Notes: a model not told the origin generated them from the sequence alone. 64,000 nt of DNA from Bradyrhizobium sp. SZCCHNS1050 (GCF_032484785.1 NZ_JAUETR010000001.1:2483501-2547500); one strand, 5' to 3'; shown: positions 19,936 through 29,365, counted from the first letter of the stretch. Numbers and translations are program-made.

Positions 19936-20096
19936 GGTGCCTGTCCCTGTGATGCGAGGTCTGTTGGCGCAGCCTCGTGCAACTGTTCAGGTTGATAAAT
20001 GGAACGGGCGGGAGACCGAGCCGGCTCACGGCGTCTAGCGCCAAGGACCCAACGGCTTCCCGCCCACCATCATCATGGCAGACTTTCCAGACACAG
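19936..20096 (-). ncRNA. Candidate IS110 bridge RNA
   Basis: The non-coding region upstream of the recombinase, read on the same strand, folds into two loops in the known bridge-RNA order. First loop: outer stem from 20006-20013 with 20058-20065 (8 bp), second stem 20019-20023 with 20053-20057, and an inner hairpin 20030-20033 with 20039-20042. The loop strand at 20045-20051 reads GGACCCA on the plus strand, the same as the right target flank at 20097-20103. The opposite strand CCGGCTCACGG (20021-20031) matches the reverse complement of the left flank at 9 of 11 bases. Second loop: stem 19955-19959 with 19973-19977, beside GCAACTGTT (19979-19987), which repeats the element end at 18987-18995. 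Transcription is not shown. Confidence 0.65.
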
Positions 20097-20199
20097 GGAC
20101 CCATACTCCGCGGCGGTAATTGTCGCGCGAGATGGAGCTGCCAGCCTTCACAACATTGAATTCGGTGTTTATGGGTCCCGGCTCAAGTCCAGGACGACA
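20096..20199. repeat. Right fragment of the class D repeat split by IS110
   Basis: It begins GGGACCCATA, the rest of the left arm, and ends with TTTATGGGTCCCGG..CAGGACGACA, the complementary right arm. With 18966-18987 it restores a palindrome like those at 46090-46206 and 24289-24443. Confidence 0.8.
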
Positions 20200-20222
20200 T
20201 CTGTTTTGTGGCGGCGGCCTGC

Positions 20223-21215
20223 TTAGATCTCCACCACCTGTCCTGGCTTGAGCACACCAAACCGCTCGCGCGGGATGCCGGCCTGGTCGAGCGCGGCGTG
20301 CAGGGCGCGCACCGGCGCGTCGATCGCCTCGTCCGTCAGTTGGAACGTGCCGTGGTGATGCGCCAGCGCGGCCTCCGCGCCGCAGTCCTGCAGCGCCTGC
20401 ACGGCATCCTCCGGGTTCATGTGCTGGTCGCGCATGAACCAGCGCGGCTCGTAGGCGCCGATCGGCAGGATCGCGAGCCTGATCGGCGCGTGCTGCTCCG
20501 CCACGCGGCGGAAATGCTTGCCCGTGCCGTAACCGGAATCGCAGACGATGTAGACCCTGCCGCGCGGCGTCTCCAGCACGAAGCTCGCCCACAGCGCCTT
20601 GTTGCGGTCGAACAGGCCGCGCGCCGTCCAGTGCCGCGTCGGCACCAGGGTCACGGCGACCTCCTCGTTCAGCGTCACGCGATCGTGCCAGTCATAGGCC
20701 TCGGCGCGGATCTTGGAGTCAGCGTCGATCATCGTAAGGTCGTTGCCCAGCGGCGTGACGACCCGCGGCGAAAATCGCGCGGTCAGCTTCGACAACGTCC
20801 GGATGTCGAGATGATCGTAATGCCCATGCGACACCAGCACGACGTCGATATGCGGCAGCCCCTCAAAGGCGATGCCGGGATCATTGTGCCGCCGGGGACC
20901 GGCGAACGCGAATGGCGACACCCGCTCCGACCAGACAGGATCGACCAGGATGTTGAGCCCGCCGGTCTGGACCAGCCAGCTGGCGTGGCCGATGAAGGAC
21001 AGCCGCACTGTCTCGCCGTCGATCCGGTGCGGCGGCGTGTCGGCGTGCGGGCTCGCCGCCCAGGACGGCCAGCGGGAACGCTTGCGGTTGCGGTCGAACT
21101 GCCAGCGCAGCACCTGGGACAGGGATTTGGGCGGAACGCCGTCGGGATCGTAGAAGCGCTTGCCGTCGAAATGGTCGGTGACGGGGCCGGAATAGGTCCT
21201 GGAACGGCGCAGCAA
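20223..21215 (-). CDS. MBL-fold metal-dependent hydrolase (UlaG/NAPE-PLD-like)
   Basis: A 330-residue cytoplasmic metallo-beta-lactamase-fold protein. The metal site motif is LVSHGHYDHLDI (HxHxDH), with further ligands likely in PTRHWTARG, CDSGYG and HHHGTF. The N-terminal DHFDGKRFYDPDG and the segment RLSFIGHASWLVQTGGLNIL are typical of the group related to N-acyl-phosphatidylethanolamine phospholipase D and UlaG lactonases. The substrate cannot be read from sequence; a phosphodiester or lactone is possible. It is divergent from ffh over 336 bases and has no operon partners. Its stop lies close to the split class D repeat. Confidence 0.9.
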   Translation of the reverse strand: MLRRSRTYSGPVTDHFDGKRFYDPDGVPPKSLSQVLRWQFDRNRKRSRWPSWAASPHADTPPHRIDGETVRLSFIGHASWLVQTGGLNILVDPVWSERVSPFAFAGPRRHNDPGIAFEGLPHIDVVLVSHGHYDHLDIRTLSKLTARFSPRVVTPLGNDLTMIDADSKIRAEAYDWHDRVTLNEEVAVTLVPTRHWTARGLFDRNKALWASFVLETPRGRVYIVCDSGYGTGKHFRRVAEQHAPIRLAILPIGAYEPRWFMRDQHMNPEDAVQALQDCGAEAALAHHHGTFQLTDEAIDAPVRALHAALDQAGIPRERFGVLKPGQVVEI

Positions 21216-21551
21216 GGTCGTCCTCGCAAGGGAAAGCTGAACTGGCGCAAGAGGTAAGCGCCCCCACAGGGTCCGGCAACGGGACGGCGAGAAGCAAGTT
21301 TCCTTGACTTTTGCGGCTGCTGAGGGTTTAACCCGGCCGAATTTCGGAAAGTTTCGTCTTTTCGAGCCACCGCCCGGCCCTGGAGGCCGGAGGTCACCGC
21401 CCGACAGCGCTGTGCGCCCTCGGGCGCAAACGTGTTTGGACTGACGGTTTCGGCCGACGGGCCGAGGTTTATATGGTCGTCATGGGCCGCAGCAAGCGGC
21501 GATGACGGGCGGCAATGAAGCGAGCGCCCGCAAGGGCAAAGGATAACGGCA
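21216..21551. other. Divergent spacer between MBL hydrolase and ffh
   Basis: 336 bases without a gene. Small hairpins occur, for example GCCGC AGCAA GCGGC at 21486-21500 in the ffh leader. A 4.5S RNA gene was looked for next to ffh and not seen. Promoters for both divergent genes should lie here, but none can be pinned down. Confidence 0.4.
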
Positions 21552-23099
21552 TTGTTCGACAATCTGTCGGAAAGGCTTGGCGGCATTCTCGATCGGCTGA
21601 CGGGGCGTGGTTCGCTCTCGGAAGCCGATGTCGACGCCGCGATGCGCGAAGTCCGCCGGGCGCTGCTCGAGGCCGACGTCGCGCTGGAGGTTGTCCGCAG
21701 CTTCACCGAGCGCGTGCGCGAGCAGGCGATCGGCGCCACCGTCGTCAAGTCGGTCACCCCCGGCCAGATGGTCGTCAAGATCGTCCATGACGAGCTGGTC
21801 AAGACGCTCGGCGACGACGGCCAGACCATCGACCTCAACGCCGTGCCGCCGGTGCCGATCATGATGGTCGGCCTGCAGGGCTCCGGCAAGACGACCACCA
21901 CCGCCAAGCTCGCGCGCCGCATGGTCCAGCGCGACAAGCGCAAGGTGCTGATGGCCTCGCTCGACGTCTACCGTCCGGCCGCCATGGAGCAGCTCGCGGT
22001 GCTCGGCCGCGACCTGGACATCCCGACGCTGCCGATCGTGGCCGGCCAGATGCCGCCGCAGATCGCACGCCGCGCCATCGAGGCCGCCAAGCTCGGCGGC
22101 TACGACGTGGTGCTGCTCGACACCGCCGGCCGCACCACGCTGGACGAGGACATGATGAAGGAGGCCGCCGAGATCAAGGCGGTCGCCAACCCGCACGAGG
22201 TGCTGCTGGTCGCGGATTCGCTGACCGGCCAGGACGCCGTCAATCTCGCCCGCGCCTTCGACCAGCGCGTCGGCCTCACCGGCATCGCGCTGACCCGTAT
22301 CGACGGCGACGGACGCGGCGGTGCGGCGCTGTCGATGCGCGCGGTCACCGGCAAGCCGATCAAGCTGCTCGGCACCGGCGAAAAGACCGACGCGCTGGAA
22401 GACTTCTATCCCTCGCGCATTGCCGGCCGCATCCTCGGCATGGGCGACATCGTCTCGCTGGTCGAGAAGGCCGCGGCGAACATCGACGCCGAGAAGGCCG
22501 CGCGCGCCGCCGAGCGGATGCGCAAGGGCCAGTTCGACCTCAACGACATGCGCGAGCAACTGCAGCAGATGGCGCAGATGGGCGGCATCGGCGGGCTGAT
22601 GGGCATGATGCCCGGCATCTCGAAGATGAAGAACCAGATCGCGGCCGCCGGCATCGACGACAAGATCCTCAAGCGCCAGGTCGCGATCATCGATTCGATG
22701 ACGCGCGAGGAGCGCAAGCATCCCGACCTGCTCAAGGCCAGCCGCAAAAAGCGCATCGCGGCCGGCTCCGGCCAGAGCGTCGAGCACGTCAACAAGCTGC
22801 TCAAGATGCACCGGAACATGGCCGACGTGATGAAGGCCATGGGCTCAGGCAAGCGCGGCCCGCTGGCCGGCATCGCCCAGGCGATGGGTTTTGGCGGCGG
22901 TGGCGGCATGCCCTCGCCGGATCAGCTCAAGGCGCTTGCGGAAAAGATGCCGGGTGGCATGCCCGGCGGACTGCCGAATTTGCCGAAGGATCTGCCCGCC
23001 GGCCTGCGCGGCGGCCTACCGAACCTCCCCGGCCTCACCGGTCTCAGCGGCAAGCCGACTCTGCCGGGCCTCGGCCTTCCTCCGGGGAAGAAGAAATAA
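21552..23099 (+). CDS. ffh: Signal recognition particle protein Ffh
   Basis: A 515-residue SRP54 GTPase that binds signal sequences on ribosomes and pairs with FtsY. It begins at a TTG codon (21552): the family start MFDNLSERLGGILDRLTGRG requires it and no ATG is suitably placed. G-domain motifs are GLQGSGKTTTTAKLA, DTAGRTTLDED and TRIDGDGRGGAAL. The Met-rich M-domain follows from about residue 320 with MPGISKMKNQ and SGQSVEHVNKLLKMH. The C-terminus ends in about 70 Gly/Pro/Leu-rich residues (GGGGGMPSPDQ and repeats of GGLPNLP). rpsP, rimM, trmD and rplS follow, though a class A repeat separates ffh from rpsP. Confidence 0.97.
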   Translation: MFDNLSERLGGILDRLTGRGSLSEADVDAAMREVRRALLEADVALEVVRSFTERVREQAIGATVVKSVTPGQMVVKIVHDELVKTLGDDGQTIDLNAVPPVPIMMVGLQGSGKTTTTAKLARRMVQRDKRKVLMASLDVYRPAAMEQLAVLGRDLDIPTLPIVAGQMPPQIARRAIEAAKLGGYDVVLLDTAGRTTLDEDMMKEAAEIKAVANPHEVLLVADSLTGQDAVNLARAFDQRVGLTGIALTRIDGDGRGGAALSMRAVTGKPIKLLGTGEKTDALEDFYPSRIAGRILGMGDIVSLVEKAAANIDAEKAARAAERMRKGQFDLNDMREQLQQMAQMGGIGGLMGMMPGISKMKNQIAAAGIDDKILKRQVAIIDSMTREERKHPDLLKASRKKRIAAGSGQSVEHVNKLLKMHRNMADVMKAMGSGKRGPLAGIAQAMGFGGGGGMPSPDQLKALAEKMPGGMPGGLPNLPKDLPAGLRGGLPNLPGLTGLSGKPTLPGLGLPPGKKK

Positions 23100-23126
23100 T
23101 GAGGATCATCCGCTCCTCTTTCCATT

Positions 23127-23224
23127 CGTCATTCCGGGCGCGCGCAGCGCGAGCCCGGAATCCATACGCACGATCGTGGTTATGGATTCCGGGCTCACCG
23201 CTTCGCGGTGCCCCGGAATGACGG
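23127..23224. repeat. Class A palindromic repeat between ffh and rpsP
   Basis: Outer arms GTCATTCCGGG and CCCGGAATGAC, inner arms GGAATCCATA and TATGGATTCC, and a palindromic centre CACGATCGTG. It is the compact form, about 98 bases, nearly the same as 59291-59399. It fills most of the 169-base gap between ffh and rpsP. Confidence 0.9.
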
Positions 23225-23268
23225 CTTAGCTGACATCAACTCATCAGAAGACACTCAGGAGAACCTAC

Positions 23269-23601
23269 ATGTCCGTCGTCATCCGTCTCGCCCGTGCCGG
23301 CACCAAGAAGCGCCCGGTCTATCACGTCGTCGTCGCCGACTCGCGCTTCCCGCGTGACGGCCGCTTCATCGAACGTCTCGGCTACTTCAATCCGCTGATG
23401 CCGAAGGACAACGAGGCACGCCTCAAGCTGGACATGGAGAAGGTGAAGGGCTGGCTCGCCAAGGGCGCGCAGCCGTCCGACCGCGTCGCCCGCTTCCTCG
23501 ACGCCGCCGGCGTCAAGAAGCGCGAAGCCCGCCAGAACCCGATCAAGGCCGTGCCGCGCAAGGAGCGCAAGGCGCAGGCCGAAGCCGCCGCCAAGGGCTA
23601 A
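23269..23601 (+). CDS. rpsP: 30S ribosomal protein S16
   Basis: A 110-residue S16 protein of the small ribosomal subunit. It starts [26 protein letters not shown] (only the first part is diagnostic: [19 protein letters not shown]) and includes [12 protein letters not shown] and [14 protein letters not shown]. The basic Ala/Lys-rich tail after residue 85 is common in alphaproteobacteria. It leads the rpsP-rimM-trmD-rplS set, the standard bacterial order, with rimM 127 bases downstream. AGGAGAACCTAC directly upstream of the ATG contains a good ribosome binding site. Confidence 0.97.
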   Translation: MSVVIRLARAGTKKRPVYHVVVADSRFPRDGRFIERLGYFNPLMPKDNEARLKLDMEKVKGWLAKGAQPSDRVARFLDAAGVKKREARQNPIKAVPRKERKAQAEAAAKG

Positions 23602-23728
23602 GGTCGTTGACGAGCGCGGCCTCATGCTTCGAGATGCACGGCTTGCGCCGTGCTCCCTTGCATGAGGAACTGGCTCCTCCTCCTGAGGAGCGCGCGTTCG
23701 AGCGCGTCTCGAAGGACGAGGCACGCTG

Positions 23729-24322
23729 ATGTCCAAGCTCATCTGTGTCGCCAGAATCGGCGCCGCGCATGGCGTGCGCGGCGAGGTTCGCTTATGGACC
23801 TTCACCGAGGATCCGCTGGCCGTGCTGCATTACGGCCCGCTCACGACCAAGGACGGCAGCCGTTCGTTCGAGGTCGCGAAGGCGCGCGAGGCCAAGGACC
23901 ATCTGGTCGCAGCCATCAAGGGCGTCACCGACCGCAATGCGGCCGAACGCCTCAACGGGCTCGAGCTCTACGTGCCCAGAGACCGCCTGCCCGAGACGGC
24001 TGACGACGAATACTACCACGCCGACCTGATCGGCCTCGCCGCGGAGACCGCTGACGGCGCGCAGCTCGGCCGCGTGCTCACGATCCATAATTTCGGCGCC
24101 GGCGACATCATCGAGATCGCCCCGCCCTCGGGCAGCACGTTGCTGCTGCCGTTCACCAATGCAGTGGTGCCGACGGTCGATCTTGCCGGCGGCCGCGTGA
24201 TCATCGAGCTGCCGGCGGAGATCGAGGGCGAGGATGAAGCCGCGGATGAACCGGCTTCCGCTGAAGATGACGCTGCCGCCGCACCCTCCGCTCGTCGTCC
24301 CCGCGAAAGCGGGGACCCATAG
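23729..24322 (+). CDS. rimM: Ribosome maturation factor RimM
   Basis: A 197-residue 16S rRNA processing factor that binds S19 and helps mature the 30S head. The N-terminal domain has [20 protein letters not shown], and the PRC-barrel domain follows from about residue 95 ([12 protein letters not shown]). The conserved PRC part ends at about residue 170 ([14 protein letters not shown]). After it come an acidic Glu/Ala stretch and the tail RRPRESGDP, which is encoded by a class D palindromic repeat beginning at about 24289. The native end is therefore probably lost and the frame closes inside the repeat. It sits between rpsP and trmD, as usual. Confidence 0.95.
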   Translation: MSKLICVARIGAAHGVRGEVRLWTFTEDPLAVLHYGPLTTKDGSRSFEVAKAREAKDHLVAAIKGVTDRNAAERLNGLELYVPRDRLPETADDEYYHADLIGLAAETADGAQLGRVLTIHNFGAGDIIEIAPPSGSTLLLPFTNAVVPTVDLAGGRVIIELPAEIEGEDEAADEPASAEDDAAAAPSARRPRESGDP

Positions 24323-24443
24323 CCACCGCAGCTGATTGGCTTGCGCGGGACTGGCCGCATGCCTCGTTTCGACATCACGCGGTATGGGTCCCGAATCGGC
24401 GCCGCGACGCGCTGACGCGCGTCACGCTTGTCCGGGACGACAC
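24289..24443. repeat. Class D palindromic repeat overlapping the rimM 3' end
   Basis: It begins CGTCGTCCCCGCGAAAGCGG (a nested stem), continues GGGACCCATAGC, and its complementary end is TATGGGTCCC..TGTCCGGGACGAC. It supplies the last nine codons and the stop of rimM and occupies most of the rimM-trmD gap. Confidence 0.85.
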
Positions 24444-24519
24444 CGGTGTCGAGGTCGCAAGAGCCGGCAATGCATCCAGGGCTCGATCTCGCAACCTGGG
24501 TACCTTAACACAGAGCATC

Positions 24520-25296
24520 ATGACGACTTCGCCCCCATCCCCAGTCGCACCTTGGCGCGCCACCGTGCTGACGCTGTTCCCGGAGATGTTTCCCGGGCCG
24601 CTCGGCGTCAGCCTGGCCGGCCGCGCGCTGGCCTCCGGCATCTGGTCGTTGGAGGCGCGCGACATCAGGGCCTCCGCCACCGACAAGCACCGTAGCGTCG
24701 ATGACACGCCGGCCGGCGGTGGCCCCGGCATGGTGCTGCGCGCGGACGTGCTGGCAGCCGCGATCGACGCGGCGGCGATCGATCCCGAGCGGCCGAAGCT
24801 GCTGATGAGCCCGCGTGGCCGGCCGTTGACCCAGGCCTTCGTCCGCGAGCTCGCGGCCGGTCCGGGCCCGCTGATCGTCTGCGGTCGCTTCGAAGGCGTC
24901 GACCAGCGCGTCATCGATGCCCGCTCGCTGACCGAGGTCTCGATCGGCGACTACGTGCTGTCGGGCGGCGAGATCGCCGCCCTGGTGCTGATCGACGCCT
25001 GCGTCCGGCTGCTTCCGGGCGTGATGGGCAAGCTCGAATCGGGCACCGACGAGAGTTTTTCCGATGGCCTACTTGAATACCCGCAATACACCCGGCCCCA
25101 ACTATTCGAAGGCCGGACCATTCCGGATGTGCTCACCTCGGGTGACCACGCCAAGGTCGCCGCTTGGCGCCGCGCCCAGGCCGAGGCGCTGACTGAAGCG
25201 CGAAGGCCGGATTTGTGGGCCGAATGGCAGGGGCGCGACGGCCGAGAACAAAGAGGGACCGGCCAAAAAGAGCCAAAAAGCACGACAGACGGGTGA
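24520..25296 (+). CDS. trmD: tRNA (guanine-37-N1)-methyltransferase TrmD
   Basis: A 258-residue SPOUT-class enzyme that makes m1G37 in tRNAs and prevents frameshifting. The N-terminus [18 protein letters not shown] and the knot-forming SAM site ([14 protein letters not shown], then [19 protein letters not shown]) are complete, as is the linker [10 protein letters not shown]. The C-terminal 25 residues are basic and not conserved. It is separated from rimM by a repeat and from rplS by 109 bases, within the rpsP-rimM-trmD-rplS group. Confidence 0.97.
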   Translation: MTTSPPSPVAPWRATVLTLFPEMFPGPLGVSLAGRALASGIWSLEARDIRASATDKHRSVDDTPAGGGPGMVLRADVLAAAIDAAAIDPERPKLLMSPRGRPLTQAFVRELAAGPGPLIVCGRFEGVDQRVIDARSLTEVSIGDYVLSGGEIAALVLIDACVRLLPGVMGKLESGTDESFSDGLLEYPQYTRPQLFEGRTIPDVLTSGDHAKVAAWRRAQAEALTEARRPDLWAEWQGRDGREQRGTGQKEPKSTTDG

Positions 25297-25405
25297 CAAG
25301 CCTCGCGCTTTGGCTTATAGGAGCGCCCAATTCCGCAAGTGACGGCAGGAACAAGCGCAGCCCCCGCGTGACCCGGCTGGGCGCGCCGCCGATGGAGATT
25401 TACCC

Positions 25406-25789
25406 GTGAACCTGATTCAGCAGCTCGAAAAAGAGCAGTTCGACAAGCTGTCCGCCAACAAGACCATTCCGGAGTTCGGCCCGGGCGACACCGTGATCGT
25501 CAACGTGAAGGTGGTCGAAGGCGAGCGCACGCGCGTGCAGGCCTATGAGGGCGTCTGCATCGGCCGGTCCGGCGGCGGCATCAACGAGAGCTTCACCGTG
25601 CGCAAGATCTCCTATGGCGAGGGCGTGGAGCGCGTGTTCCCGATCCTCTCCCCGATGATCGATTCGATCAAGGTCGTGCGCCGCGGCAAGGTGCGTCGCG
25701 CCAAGCTGTATTACCTGCGCCAGCTGCGCGGCAAGTCGGCCCGCATCGTCGAGAAGCAGGACCGGCAGCAGACCGCCGTCAACGAGTAG
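25406..25789 (+). CDS. rplS: 50S ribosomal protein L19
   Basis: A 127-residue L19 protein at the 30S/50S interface. It begins at a GTG codon (25406) giving [15 protein letters not shown], the normal alphaproteobacterial start. The conserved core contains [37 protein letters not shown] and [18 protein letters not shown]. It is the last gene of the ribosomal cluster and is followed by a strong intrinsic terminator at 25816-25841. Confidence 0.97.
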   Translation: MNLIQQLEKEQFDKLSANKTIPEFGPGDTVIVNVKVVEGERTRVQAYEGVCIGRSGGGINESFTVRKISYGEGVERVFPILSPMIDSIKVVRRGKVRRAKLYYLRQLRGKSARIVEKQDRQQTAVNE

Positions 25790-25815
25790 TCGTTGCTTTC
25801 ATTGGATTGACGAAG

Positions 25816-25841
25816 AGCGCGGGCTGGCCCCGCGCTTTTTT
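25816..25841 (+). terminator. Rho-independent terminator after rplS
   Basis: Stem AGCGCGGG and CCCGCGCT with a 5-base loop, followed by a run of six T, 27 bases after the rplS stop. Confidence 0.92.
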
Positions 25842-25852
25842 GTTTTTGCGCT

Positions 25853-25939
25853 GCCGTCATTGCGAGCGAAGCGAAGCAATCCAGAGTCCTTGCCCCGGCC
25901 CCTGGATTGCTTCGTCGCTTCGCTCCTCGCAATGACGGC
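25853..25939. repeat. Class B palindromic repeat (good copy)
   Basis: Outer arms GCCGTCATTGCGAGCGAAG and CTTCGCTCCTCGCAATGACGG, inner arms GCGAAGCAATCCAG and CTGGATTGCTTCG. It lies directly after the rplS terminator. A worn copy is at 12322-12394. Confidence 0.88.
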
Positions 25940-26200
25940 GGGCGCAAACGCATCTCGCACTCCACGGCACGCGTGCTATATACCCCCTGAAATGGTTCTA
26001 GATCGCACCAGCATGGCCTGTCGCCGCGTCGTCATCGACGATCGCCGCCGGCTGCCCGGGCGGTTCTTCGGACGCTTCGCCACCTCGGCAACATCTGAGC
26101 TTAGGCGCGCGCTGTAAGCCGCAGCGCCTCATTGCTGATTGTTCACGCGTGCCCGGCACGCGCTCAGTTTCCAACCTTCAATTCCCGGGAGCATTCGCTC

Positions 26201-27607
<1,407 letters not shown>

Positions 27608-27656
27608 CGTCATCTCGCTGCTTCACATCCGGCACGGCGGCCGGTCTACAAACGAA

Positions 27657-27688
27657 CGCGATGGCTTCACCCAAGCCATCGCGTTTTT
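27657..27688 (+). terminator. Rho-independent terminator after leuC
   Basis: An 11-bp perfect stem, CGCGATGGCTT at 27657-27667 and AAGCCATCGCG at 27673-27683, with a 5-base loop and a T-run, about 50 bases past the leuC stop. Confidence 0.92.
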
Positions 27689-27799
27689 CATTTCACCTCA
27701 ACGTCGACACAGTTCGGCAAGGGCTTCTTAAGTCTCGTCGCGCACAATCCTACCGCCGGACGCGCTGCGTCTGCAGAGGAACGTGCCGAGGAGCCTGAC

Positions 27800-28015
27800 A
27801 TGGCCGACAAGCCGGAATACGTCGACCTCATCCGTGATGCGACGCGCCAACGCCGCAAGACACCGCCCGCCAAGATCATTGCCCAGCCCGAGGCTCCGAA
27901 GGAGGAGCGGCGGTTGTCGAACTGGCCGCCCGGCCGCTTTGCCAAATGGCGCCTGGAGACGCTGGTGCCTTGGAAGCTGAGTGTGAGGAATTGGCAGTTC
28001 AAGGATTGGCTCTGA
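27800..28015 (+). CDS. Small hypothetical protein, 71 residues
   Basis: A 71-residue basic, Pro- and Trp-containing protein (MADKPEYVDLIRDATRQRRK, later LSNWPPGRFAKWRLETLVPW). It has no signal peptide, membrane segment or recognised domain. AGGAGCCTGAC just upstream of the ATG includes a good ribosome binding site, and codon use fits the neighbouring genes, so it is probably real. Its function is unknown. It converges with the Gly/His-rich gene; a hairpin with one mismatch at 28050-28073 lies between them and may end both transcripts. Confidence 0.6.
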   Translation: MADKPEYVDLIRDATRQRRKTPPAKIIAQPEAPKEERRLSNWPPGRFAKWRLETLVPWKLSVRNWQFKDWL

Positions 28016-28098
28016 CCGCCGCGCCCCACTCCATCCCCTTGAAATGAGAGAAGGACGCCGTTGGGCGCCCTTCCTGCTTTGTCGAACTTCAGGTCCCG

Positions 28099-28740
28099 TC
28101 AGTAGTAGCGCCAATGGTGGCGGTGGCGATGATGCCACCGGTGATAATGGCGCCAGTGATGACCCCGCCAATGCCGATAGTGGCAGATGCGGCGCGGCCC
28201 GTAATGGGTCCAGACGACGCGGCAGCGGCGATAGGGATAGTAGTAGCCCGAGGTATAGACCGGCGCGTAATAACTGCGATAGCCGTAGAAGTGCCGGCGG
28301 TGATGGTGGAAGTACGGCCGGTAGGCATAGTACGGACGATGATGATAGCCGCCGCCATGGAACACCGGCCGCGGGCCGAATCCGCCATGGAATGCGGGGC
28401 CGCCACCGTGGAAGACAGGACGCGGGCCACCGCCGCCGAAGGCATGTCCTCCCCCATGAAACGCGGGGCTGCCGCCGCCATGGAACGCCGGGCCACCGCC
28501 TCCGCCGTGAAATCCACCACTGCCGGGATGCCCGCCACCACCGCCGCCATGGCCGCCGGGGCCTCGGACCTGAACGGTCAATACGTCCGAAGGCGTCTGC
28601 GTGGCGGAGCCGGCACCGGGACTCACCGGCGACATCGCAAGCGCAGGCCGTCCGGACGCGCCCGCCAAGACAAACAGTGTGGCCGCCGCAAGACTGAGGC
28701 GACGAGCAAGACCAGCGCGCTGGTCCTTCATCCTCATCAT
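28099..28740 (-). CDS. Exported Gly/His/Tyr-rich protein
   Basis: A 213-residue secreted protein. ATG 28740 has GGAGAAGGG upstream and gives MMRMKDQRAGLARRLSLAAA, a signal peptide probably cleaved after GRPALA. The mature part begins with a Gly/His tract of FHGGG and GPAFHGGG repeats (residues about 55-130), then Tyr/Arg/His segments (YYAYRPYFHHHRRHFYGYRS), CRVVWTHYGPRRICHYR with two cysteines, and a terminal run of His, Trp and Arg. This composition suggests metal or surface binding; similar sequences are sometimes labelled sulfur-globule-like. No defined domain was seen. It is first of a set of similar small exported proteins to 30.3 kb. Confidence 0.75.
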   Translation of the reverse strand: MMRMKDQRAGLARRLSLAAATLFVLAGASGRPALAMSPVSPGAGSATQTPSDVLTVQVRGPGGHGGGGGGHPGSGGFHGGGGGPAFHGGGSPAFHGGGHAFGGGGPRPVFHGGGPAFHGGFGPRPVFHGGGYHHRPYYAYRPYFHHHRRHFYGYRSYYAPVYTSGYYYPYRRCRVVWTHYGPRRICHYRHWRGHHWRHYHRWHHRHRHHWRYY

Positions 28741-29056
28741 GGTCCCTTCTCCCTGAATGCTGTGCAACGATGGACCCATGCAGCGCCGATGCTGGTCGTC
28801 CGATCGGTGGATTGGCGCACCCCCAACATGAACGTAGAGATAGCGACGTGAATGCGGCATGAATGATGCTCGTCAGTGATGCACGGTGCACACGCATCTG
28901 CGGCGTGGCGTCGCGGCAGAGGAGATGCAAGTGAGCCTCTAAGTCGTCCTGCAACTCAGGATCACGGATGCCGACGCAACGGCTCACGTGCTGCTCGTGC
29001 GGGGACTTCGCAACTAACGACACGCAGGAAACGCAGCGCGCCTCGCGGACATGGCC
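28741..29056. other. Gene-free 316 bases upstream of the Gly/His-rich gene
   Basis: This spacer should hold the promoter of the 28099-28740 gene and the end of the 29057-29332 gene. No hairpin with a T-run, repeat class or conserved small frame was recognised. Confidence 0.4.
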
Positions 29057-29332
29057 TCAATGGTAGAACGGCGTGAACAGAACCAAGGGGCCCGGCGGAT
29101 AGGCCGGCGTGTAGTCCGTGGGACGGTCGAGATAGTGCGGCACCTCTGCCGTCGAAACCACGAGCTTCGATCGGCGGCCCTGCCGACGCGGGCCAGCATC
29201 CGTTACGGTCTGACGCGCCTGCGTAACGGCTGGAGCTGCGGCCACAGGAGCGGTGGCGGCGGAACTTGCGAGCAGCATCGCCACCGTGACAACGCTGATC
29301 CCGAGCCAGGTTCTGTTGACTGATGGTTTCAT
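29057..29332 (-). CDS. Small exported protein, 91 residues
   Basis: A 91-residue protein starting at ATG 29332. The signal-like N-terminus (MKPSVNRTWLGISVVTVAML) is followed by an Ala-rich cleavage region, a basic patch QGRRSKLVV and a Pro/Tyr-rich end, DYTPAYPPGPLVLFTPFYH. No known domain. The mature protein would be only about 57 residues. It lies on the same strand as its two small exported neighbours but is separated from each by 100-300 bases, so each may have its own promoter. The frame stays open upstream to 29545, but those codons overlap a hairpin and the next gene. Confidence 0.6.
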   Translation of the reverse strand: MKPSVNRTWLGISVVTVAMLLASSAATAPVAAAPAVTQARQTVTDAGPRRQGRRSKLVVSTAEVPHYLDRPTDYTPAYPPGPLVLFTPFYH

Positions 29333-29365
29333 GGCGAACCTCGTTGCCAGCCCCCCATCAACGTA

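Larger units (their letters stand above)
18987..20096 (-). mobile_element. IS110-family insertion sequence (about 1.1 kb)
   Basis: The element holds one recombinase gene (18994-19935, minus strand), a very short end after the gene, and about 160 non-coding bases before it. There are no terminal inverted repeats and no obvious target duplication beyond a shared GG, both usual for IS110. Ends are set by rejoining the flanks: CCTTGATCCGG before and GGGACCCATAC after rebuild a continuous class D repeat arm. The exact boundary is uncertain by one or two bases. The long non-coding stretch upstream of the recombinase and the short downstream end match the IS110 subgroup rather than IS1111. Confidence 0.85.
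25790..26200. other. Spacer between rplS and leuC: terminator, class B repeat, leader
   Basis: 411 bases. It contains the rplS terminator (25816-25841), a class B repeat (25853-25939), and then about 260 bases holding the leuC promoter region. A short frame with ATG 25991 or 26012 to 26117 (34-41 codons, Arg-rich) is open but has no clear ribosome binding site or Leu codon run, so a leucine attenuator peptide is not supported. Confidence 0.5.

Noticed and set aside
18987..20096. IS1111 rather than IS110 subgroup assignment
   Set aside because: There are no subterminal inverted repeats, and the long non-coding end lies upstream of the recombinase gene, not downstream.
21216..21551. Possible 4.5S RNA gene next to ffh
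   Set aside because: The conserved SRP RNA core (GGAAG..AGCAG type loop) was not seen in the spacer.
25991..26117. Leader peptide for leucine attenuation before leuC
   Set aside because: The short frame has no Leu codon run and no clear ribosome binding site, and there is no terminator/antiterminator pair between it and leuC.
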